NCBI RefSeq assembly: GCF_003725775.1 | Contig: NZ_RJSG01000002.1 | Span: 806,001-870,000, forward strand | DNA: 64,000 nt | From: Nocardioides marmorisolisilvae | GTDB taxonomy: Bacteria > Actinomycetota > Actinomycetes > Propionibacteriales > Nocardioidaceae | Direction of reading: 5' to 3' | Program-made: the position numbers and the translations under genes | Notes under the pieces: generated by a model | Told to the model about the DNA's origin: nothing | Database searches by the model: none | The model's input: the letters and a program-made list of their open reading frames with translations, nothing else | In this document: positions 59,116-64,000 of the stretch, in pieces | How positions within the stretch are numbered: the first letter of the stretch is position 1 | How the letters are laid out: each line of letters begins with the position of its first letter

Positions 59116-60092
59116 CCGCCGCGAAAGAACCGTCGGTCTCCGTGCTGCTCGACCCGAACTGGGCGGCCGGCAGCCTGGTCGAGGACGTCCGCCGTGGCCT
59201 GAGCCAGCACCCGCGGACGCTGCCGCCCAAGTGGCTCTACGACAACCGTGGGTCGGAGCTGTTCGACGAGATCACCCGGCTGCCCGAGTACTACCCGTTC
59301 AACGCCGAGCACGCGATCCTCACCGAGCACGCCGACGAGATCGTCACCGCGAGCGGCGCGACGACGTTGGTCGAGCTCGGTTCGGGCACCAGCGAGAAGA
59401 CCCGGCTGCTGCTGGACGCCTTCGTCTCCTCCGGTCAGCTGACCCGCTTCGCGCCGGTCGACGTCTCCGAGCAGACCCTGCGCGACGCCGCCGACCAGAT
59501 CGCCCACCGCTACCCGGGCCTGGAGGTCGCGGCGGTCGTGGGCGACTTCACCCTGCACCTGGCCCACCTGCCCAAGGGCGGGCGGCGGATGGTGGCGTTC
59601 CTCGGCGGGACCATCGGCAACCTCTACCTGGAGGAGCGCCGGGCCTTCCTCGGGGCGCTCGCAGACCTCCTCGAACCCGGTGACTCGCTGCTGCTCGGGA
59701 CCGATCTGGTCAAGAGTGCGGACCGCCTGATCGCGGCGTACAACGACGGAGCCGGCGTCACCGACGAGTTCATCCGCAACTCCCTGGTGGTGCTGAACCG
59801 CGAGCTGGGCGCCGACTTCGATCCGGGTGCGTTCTCCTACATCCCGTTCTGGGACCCGCACATGGAGCGGATGGACATGCGGCTGCGCTCCGAGGCCCCG
59901 CAACGGGTCACGATCTCCGGCGCTGACATGGTCCTCGACCTCTCCGTCGGTGAGGAGATCCGCGTGGAGATCTCCACCAAGTTCCGGGTCAGCAAGATCG
60001 CCTCGGAGCTCGAGCAGGCCGGGTTCGGTGTCACGCGGGTCTGGACCGACCCGGACAACGAGTTCGCCCTCACCCTGGCGACGAAGCCCTGA
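59112..60092 (+). CDS. egtD: L-histidine N-alpha-methyltransferase
   Basis: EgtD methylates histidine three times to hercynine, the first step of ergothioneine synthesis. The 326-residue protein has LPPKWLYDNRGSELFDEITRLPEYYPFN, LVELGSGTSEKTRLLLDAF (SAM motif I), FAPVDVSEQTL, MVAFLGGTIGNLY, LVKSADRLIAAYNDGAGVTDEFIRNSL and RVEISTKF (parts quoted). The Tyr of EYYP, the Asn of GTIGNL and the Glu-X-Ser of EIST fit the known histidine-binding residues. It is coupled to egtB and overlaps the convergent acetyltransferase gene by 23 bases. Confidence 0.96.
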   Translation: MTAAKEPSVSVLLDPNWAAGSLVEDVRRGLSQHPRTLPPKWLYDNRGSELFDEITRLPEYYPFNAEHAILTEHADEIVTASGATTLVELGSGTSEKTRLLLDAFVSSGQLTRFAPVDVSEQTLRDAADQIAHRYPGLEVAAVVGDFTLHLAHLPKGGRRMVAFLGGTIGNLYLEERRAFLGALADLLEPGDSLLLGTDLVKSADRLIAAYNDGAGVTDEFIRNSLVVLNRELGADFDPGAFSYIPFWDPHMERMDMRLRSEAPQRVTISGADMVLDLSVGEEIRVEISTKFRVSKIASELEQAGFGVTRVWTDPDNEFALTLATKP

Positions 60093-60540
60093 CCTCGCGC
60101 CGGAGCCGAGGGGCGGGTCCGAAACGGGTCTCGGTCGTGCCGACCGGGGTGAACTCCGCCGAGGCGTAGAAGTCCGCTGCGTGGGGATTCGCCGTGACTT
60201 CGATCCACGGCGCCCCGTCGGCGGCGGCGCGCACGACCAGCGCGTCGACGAGGAGCGTCGCCAGCCCCTGGCGCATCGACGCCGGGTCCACGAACAGGTC
60301 GTCGAGCTCGAGCCCCTCGTCGATGCGAACGGTCGTGGCGAATCCGACGACCTGCCCCGCACCGTCCTCGACGACCAGGGTGCCGCCGTCGGTGATGCCG
60401 TCGCCCGCCCAGACCAACGCGTCCGGGGCGCCGAGCAACGCCGCGCGGTCGCCCTCGTTGCTCAACGACGCACGTCGGTAGATCTCGCGCAGCACGTCCA
60501 GGTCGCTGGGCGTCGCGCTGCGCACGGTCGGCCGGCCCAC
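60070..60540 (-). CDS. GNAT acetyltransferase
   Basis: This 156-residue GNAT protein has VRSATPSDLDVLREIYRRAS at the start, LVVEDGAGQVVGFATTVRI, ELDDLFVDPASMRQGLATLLVDAL, where DPASMRQGLATLL is the acetyl-CoA loop (motif A), and EVTANPHAADFYASAEFTPVGTTETRFG near the end (parts quoted). The substrate is unknown. GTG 60540 is the start. Its last 23 bases overlap egtD on the other strand. Confidence 0.9.
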   Translation of the reverse strand: MGRPTVRSATPSDLDVLREIYRRASLSNEGDRAALLGAPDALVWAGDGITDGGTLVVEDGAGQVVGFATTVRIDEGLELDDLFVDPASMRQGLATLLVDALVVRAAADGAPWIEVTANPHAADFYASAEFTPVGTTETRFGPAPRLRREVRASSPG

Positions 60541-60620
60541 GCTGGGAGGCTAGTCGGCACGTCAGCGATCCGTAAGGCGATCGCCTGTTGTCCGCGCGTC
60601 CCGGTGCCGAGGATGGACGG

Positions 60621-61478
60621 ATGCACTCCAGACGTACGTCGTACTTCGTCGACGAAGCCACGGCGGCGCGGATCGAGCGCGCCGAGGCCGAGCTGATGGC
60701 GGCGTGCAGCAGCGCGGTGGGTTCGCGGTTCGGGGTCGAGCACTTCCAGGTGGCAGTGCGTGGCGGGTTCGCCACGTTCGCCGGCGCGGACTCGCCGTAC
60801 AACAAGGTGTCGGGCGTGGGCTTCGCCGGGATCCCGGACGACCACGAGCTGTCCGAGATGGAAGCGCGGTTCGCGGAGCACGATGCCCCGGTCTCGTTCG
60901 AGGTCGCTGCGCTGGCCGATCCGGCACTGGTGGAGCGACTGTCCTCGCGTGGCTACCGGCTGGTCTCGTTCGAGGACGTGCTGGTGCGCGACCTCGTCGA
61001 TCCACCGGAGGTGAAGGCGGACGGGGTGGTCGTGCGTCGTGAACCCGCAGACGTCGACGACAGCTGGATCCGCGCCTGGCTCGACACCGTCGTCGAGGCG
61101 TCGCTCCAGCCCGACACCCAAGGGCTCGCCCAGCACGAGGAGTTCTCCCGGGAGGTCCTCGAGCAGGCCGAGCTCGCCGGGTTCGATGCCGGTGTGCGCA
61201 CCTACCTGGCGCTCGTCGACGGCGTTCCTGCCGGCGGAGCCGGAGTGCGTCTCGTCAACGGGATCGCCCAGATGGCCGGCGCCGGGACCGTGCCGGCGTA
61301 CCGGCGCCGCGGTGTGCAGACCGCCTTGGTCGCTGCCCGTCTCGAGGACGCCGCGGCTGCGGGTTGCGATCTCGCCGTCGTGACCACCCAACCCGGATCG
61401 CCCTCGCACGCGAACACCCAACGGATGGGATTCGATCTCGGGTACACCCGGGCGGTCCTGGTGAAGGAGGTCAGGTGA
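60621..61478 (+). CDS. GNAT acetyltransferase with N-terminal domain
   Basis: This 285-residue protein has a C-terminal GNAT domain: TYLALVDGVPAGGAGVRLVNGIAQMAGAGTVPAYRRRGVQTALVAARLEDAAAAGCDLAVVTTQPGSPSHANTQRMGFDLGYTR (parts quoted), with the acetyl-CoA loop in VPAYRRRGVQTAL. The first 130 residues (GGFATFAGADSPYNKVSGVGFAG, LSSRGYRLVSFEDVLVRDL) form a second, degenerate GNAT-like half. ATG 60621 is chosen after GAGG; earlier in-frame codons are unlikely. Its stop overlaps the phosphorylase start (GTGA). Confidence 0.88.
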   Translation: MHSRRTSYFVDEATAARIERAEAELMAACSSAVGSRFGVEHFQVAVRGGFATFAGADSPYNKVSGVGFAGIPDDHELSEMEARFAEHDAPVSFEVAALADPALVERLSSRGYRLVSFEDVLVRDLVDPPEVKADGVVVRREPADVDDSWIRAWLDTVVEASLQPDTQGLAQHEEFSREVLEQAELAGFDAGVRTYLALVDGVPAGGAGVRLVNGIAQMAGAGTVPAYRRRGVQTALVAARLEDAAAAGCDLAVVTTQPGSPSHANTQRMGFDLGYTRAVLVKEVR

Positions 61479-62260
61479 CCCGCGCAGAGGTGGCCATCAT
61501 CGGAGGGACCGGGTTCTACGAGTTCCTCTCCGATCCCGAGCAGGTCGAGCTGAGCACGCCGTACGGCGATGCCTCCGGGCCGGTGAGTGTCGGCACGGTC
61601 GGAGGCACCCGGGTGGCGTTCCTGCCGCGGCACGGGGCCGGGCACGCGTTGCCGCCGCACCGGATCAACTATCGCGCGAACCTGTGGCTGCTGCGCTCGC
61701 TCGGGGTCCGGCAGGTCCTGGCGCCGTGCGCGGTCGGCGGGCTGTCGCCGGTCGTCACACCGGGTGATCTCGTCGTTCCCGACCAGCTCGTCGACCGGAC
61801 CTCCGGCCGGGTGCAGACCTTCGTCGAGGAAGGCGCGGTGCACGTCCCGTTCGCGGACCCGTACTGCTCCCGGCTGCTGGACACCTTCCGGGTACGCGAC
61901 GGCGTCACCGTCGGCGGCACGATGGTGGTGGTCGAAGGCCCCCGGTTCTCCACCCGTGCCGAGTCGCAGCACTACGCCGCCCAGGGCTGGTCGCTGATCA
62001 ACATGACCGGACACCCGGAGGCCGTGCTCGCCCGCGAGATGCGCCTCTGCTACGCCGCCCTCGCGCTGGTCACCGACATGGACGCGGGCATCGAGCAGGG
62101 GGCAGGCGTCGGTCAGGACGAGGTCTTCGCGCTGTTCGCGGCCAACGTCGAGCGACTCAAGAGCACCCTGGGTTCGATCATCGCGAGCCTGCCCGACCCG
62201 GACGGTTGCACGTGCTCGACCTGGGCCGACGGCATCGAGCTCGGGTACGACGTCCCGTGA
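61475..62260 (+). CDS. S-methyl-5'-thioadenosine phosphorylase-like enzyme (MTAP/PNP family)
   Basis: This 261-residue purine nucleoside phosphorylase family 2 enzyme has VAIIGGTGFYEFL (phosphate loop), VAFLPRHGAGHALPPHRINYRANLWLL, LAPCAVGGLSPVVTPGDLVVPDQLVDRT, GPRFSTRAESQHY and INMTGHPEAVLAREM (parts quoted). It cleaves MTA, or inosine or guanosine in relatives, with phosphate. The MTGHPEA segment differs from the MTxxPE of classical MTAP, so thioinosine or other specificity is possible. The gene is coupled to the acetyltransferase before it and the epimerase after it by 4-base overlaps. Confidence 0.88.
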   Translation: MTRAEVAIIGGTGFYEFLSDPEQVELSTPYGDASGPVSVGTVGGTRVAFLPRHGAGHALPPHRINYRANLWLLRSLGVRQVLAPCAVGGLSPVVTPGDLVVPDQLVDRTSGRVQTFVEEGAVHVPFADPYCSRLLDTFRVRDGVTVGGTMVVVEGPRFSTRAESQHYAAQGWSLINMTGHPEAVLAREMRLCYAALALVTDMDAGIEQGAGVGQDEVFALFAANVERLKSTLGSIIASLPDPDGCTCSTWADGIELGYDVP

Positions 62261-63306
62261 AGGTGCTGCTCACCGGTTCGGCCGGGTTCATCGGCGGGGC
62301 GATCGCCGAGGCGCTGACGGCGCGTGGAGCCGAGGTCGTCGGGGTGGACCTGATGCTGCCCCAGGCGCACGGCGCGACCGCCGCACCCGAGGGGACCCAC
62401 GTGCTCGACGTCCGTGACGCCGGCGCCTGGAGCCGGGTGTTCGCAGGCGTCGACCTGGTCTGCCACCAGGCAGCGATGGTCGGCGCCGGGGTACGGGTCG
62501 CGGACCTGCCGGACTACGCCGCGCACAACGACCTCGGCACGGCGGCGCTGCTGGCGGCGATGCACCGGCACGGCGTGGACCGTCTGGTGATGGCGTCCTC
62601 GATGGTCGTCTACGGCGAGGGGCGGTACCGCTGCCCGGAGCACGGCGATCGCCGGCCGGGACCGCGCGCGATCGTGGACCTCGAGGACGGTTCCTTCGAC
62701 AATCGCTGCCCGGACTGCGGTCGGGCGCTCGACTGGGCGCTCGTCGTCGAGGAGGCCCCGCTCGACCCACGCAGCGGGTACGCCGCGAGCAAGGTCGCCC
62801 AGGAGCACTACGCCTCCGCGTGGGCCCGGCAGGCCGGGGGAGCAGCCGTCGCGCTGCGGTACCACAACGTCTACGGCCCCGGGATGCCGCGCAACACCCC
62901 GTACTCCGGGGTCGCGGCGATGTTCCGTTCCTCCCTGGAGCGGGACGAGGCTCCTCGGGTCTTCGAGGACGGTGGTCAGGTCCGCGACTTCGTGCACGTC
63001 CACGACGTCGCCCGCGCGAACGTGCTCGCGATCGAGCAGCTCGCAGGATCGGCGGCGGAGAGCGGGATGCGCACCTTCAACGTCTGCTCGGGGGAACCGA
63101 TCTCGATCGGCGAGGTGGCGGGACTGATCTGCCAGGGCTCGGGCCGGACCGGCATCGATCCGGTCGTGACCGGCGAGTTCCGCGCCGGGGACGTGCGCCA
63201 CGTGGTGGCCTCGCCGCGGCGGGCGGCCGACGAGCTCGGTTTCGTCGCCGAGGTCGCACCGGCTGAGGGTTTGCGGGCGTTCGCGACCGCACCGTTGCGC
63301 GCCTGA
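62257..63306 (+). CDS. NAD-dependent epimerase/dehydratase with inserted zinc ribbon
   Basis: This 349-residue extended SDR enzyme, of the sugar-nucleotide epimerase type, has VLLTGSAGFIGGAIA (NAD loop), LVMASSMVVYGEG, the YxxxK pair in SGYAASKVAQEHYA, RYHNVYGPGMP and RDFVHVHDVARAN. Between the Ser of the triad and YxxxK there is an insertion of about 45 residues with RYRCPEHG and NRCPDCGRALDW, a CxxH...CxxC-type zinc ribbon not usual for the fold. Its product may be a UDP- or GDP-sugar. The gene is coupled to the phosphorylase and abuts the convergent membrane protein gene. Confidence 0.9.
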   Translation: MKVLLTGSAGFIGGAIAEALTARGAEVVGVDLMLPQAHGATAAPEGTHVLDVRDAGAWSRVFAGVDLVCHQAAMVGAGVRVADLPDYAAHNDLGTAALLAAMHRHGVDRLVMASSMVVYGEGRYRCPEHGDRRPGPRAIVDLEDGSFDNRCPDCGRALDWALVVEEAPLDPRSGYAASKVAQEHYASAWARQAGGAAVALRYHNVYGPGMPRNTPYSGVAAMFRSSLERDEAPRVFEDGGQVRDFVHVHDVARANVLAIEQLAGSAAESGMRTFNVCSGEPISIGEVAGLICQGSGRTGIDPVVTGEFRAGDVRHVVASPRRAADELGFVAEVAPAEGLRAFATAPLRA

Positions 63307-64000
63307 TCACCACCCGGTTCGGAGCAGGTGCTGGAGCAGCAGCGCCGTCCCGACCTGGAGGGCCAGGCCTCCCGAACGCCACCGCGGCGGTAGCAGCGCG
63401 CTGCCGAGCAGCAGCCAGGGCACGAACGGCAACCAGATCCGCTCCACCTCGGCCTTGCTCATCAAGGATGCGTCCGCGGCGAGCACGCTCGTCGCTGCCG
63501 CTGCGGCGAGCACCAGGACGACCCGTGGCGCGGGCTCCGTGCGCTCGGACCGGCGTGCCCAGGCGACGGCGACGATGGCGCCCAGGATCAGACCGGCGCT
63601 GCACGTCAGGGCCGCCAGGTCGCCCCAGAGCCAGTAGCCGGTCGGACGGACGTGCGCGACCCCGTCCCAGTACCGACCGTGCAGCGCGTGCAGCGCCGCG
63701 AGGTAGTTGAACCCCAGTGCGGCGTAGGTCAGCACCACGGCGGCGGCCGCTGCGGCGGTCGGCAGAAGCGGGCGCCACGATCGACCGAGGATCAGCACGG
63801 CGAGCGCGAGGATGCCGAGCAGCGGGAGTCCGTAGGAGAGCATCACGGCGTACCCGAGCAGGAGGCCGGCGAGCACCGACCAGCCCAGGAGGCGGCCACC
63901 GGTCGAGGTCGCGGCGAACGCAAGGGCGGCCAGCCCCCAGGCGGCGACCGCGGCGAACATCGCGTCCGCGGACACGCACTGCCAGATCGCGGCCGGTCCG
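63307..64000 (-). CDS. Polytopic membrane protein, 3' part (5' end beyond the window)
   Basis: The open frame continues through the right edge (QCVSADAMFAAVAAWGLAA), so the gene is truncated here. About 230 residues are visible, with six or seven hydrophobic segments: LLGWSVLAGLLLGYAVMLSYGLPLLGILALAVLIL, AAVVLTYAALGFNYLAAL, LAALTCSAGLILGAIVAVAWA and KAEVERIWLPFVPWLLLGSALL (parts quoted). The QC-(S/T)-D-A start and the ERIWLPFxPWL end recall actinobacterial GT-C/GT87-like glycosyltransferases. It is convergent with the epimerase gene, which could supply a sugar donor. Confidence 0.72.
   Translation of the reverse strand, partial: GPAAIWQCVSADAMFAAVAAWGLAALAFAATSTGGRLLGWSVLAGLLLGYAVMLSYGLPLLGILALAVLILGRSWRPLLPTAAAAAAVVLTYAALGFNYLAALHALHGRYWDGVAHVRPTGYWLWGDLAALTCSAGLILGAIVAVAWARRSERTEPAPRVVLVLAAAAATSVLAADASLMSKAEVERIWLPFVPWLLLGSALLPPRWRSGGLALQVGTALLLQHLLRTGW

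Overview
The window is a stretch of GC-rich chromosome from an actinobacterium. The evidence is a type A RNase P RNA, a GlnA2-type glutamine synthetase followed by glnE, the mycobacterial-type two-domain NAD synthetase, F420-linked enzyme families, and many start codons preceded by a TAnnnT box at leaderless spacing. A member of the Propionibacteriales (Nocardioides-like) fits best, but this is inferred from gene content and codon bias, not from a search. No rRNA, tRNA, CRISPR array, insertion sequence or prophage was seen.

Layout. 1-5.4 kb: the end of an unknown gene, rnpB, a secreted protein, a COG4705 membrane protein behind tandem repeats, a PAP2 phosphatase, small proteins, and a SnoaL-like protein behind a KstR-like palindrome. 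5.4-18 kb: housekeeping genes (map, a PQQ sugar dehydrogenase, panB, acetyltransferase and small-domain enzymes, nadE, a GATase, glnA, glnE, arfB). 18-23 kb: a minus-strand cluster with a Ddn-like protein, a KstD-like flavoprotein, a TetR regulator and an F420-type luciferase-like oxidoreductase, then an esterase and a CAP protein. 23-32 kb: DPM1-like and GT39-like glycosyltransferases, an OmpR-type two-component system, and two large paralogous secreted Ig-repeat proteins. 32-38 kb: nitronate monooxygenase, topoisomerase IB, acyl-CoA synthetase, pseudouridine synthase and small enzymes.

38-49 kb looks like a stress and metal region: hemerythrin, a lipoprotein, an NRAMP-like transporter with unusual motifs plus a PRC-barrel protein, a SigB/SigF-type sigma factor with a matching promoter, CsbD, a GAF-ANTAR regulator, and an RsbV-RsbU-RsbW-like partner-switching operon. 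49-56 kb: a flippase-like membrane protein with a GT4 glycosyltransferase, a second two-component system, methyltransferases and flavodoxin-like enzymes. 56-60 kb: an ergothioneine cluster (egtE diverging from egtB-egtD) without egtA or egtC beside it. 60-64 kb: acetyltransferases, an MTA phosphorylase-like enzyme, a sugar-nucleotide epimerase with an inserted zinc ribbon, and the 3' part of a polytopic membrane protein.

How the parts connect. The RR-HK pair at 25.5-27.6 kb, the GT39-like gene and the distant COG4705 gene share TCAG repeats of about 11 bp period, which suggests one regulon. The sigma factor probably answers to the RsbV/U/W-like module 3 kb away and has targets nearby. The KstR-like site, the KstD-like gene and the acyl-CoA synthetase point to steroid or related ring-compound catabolism.
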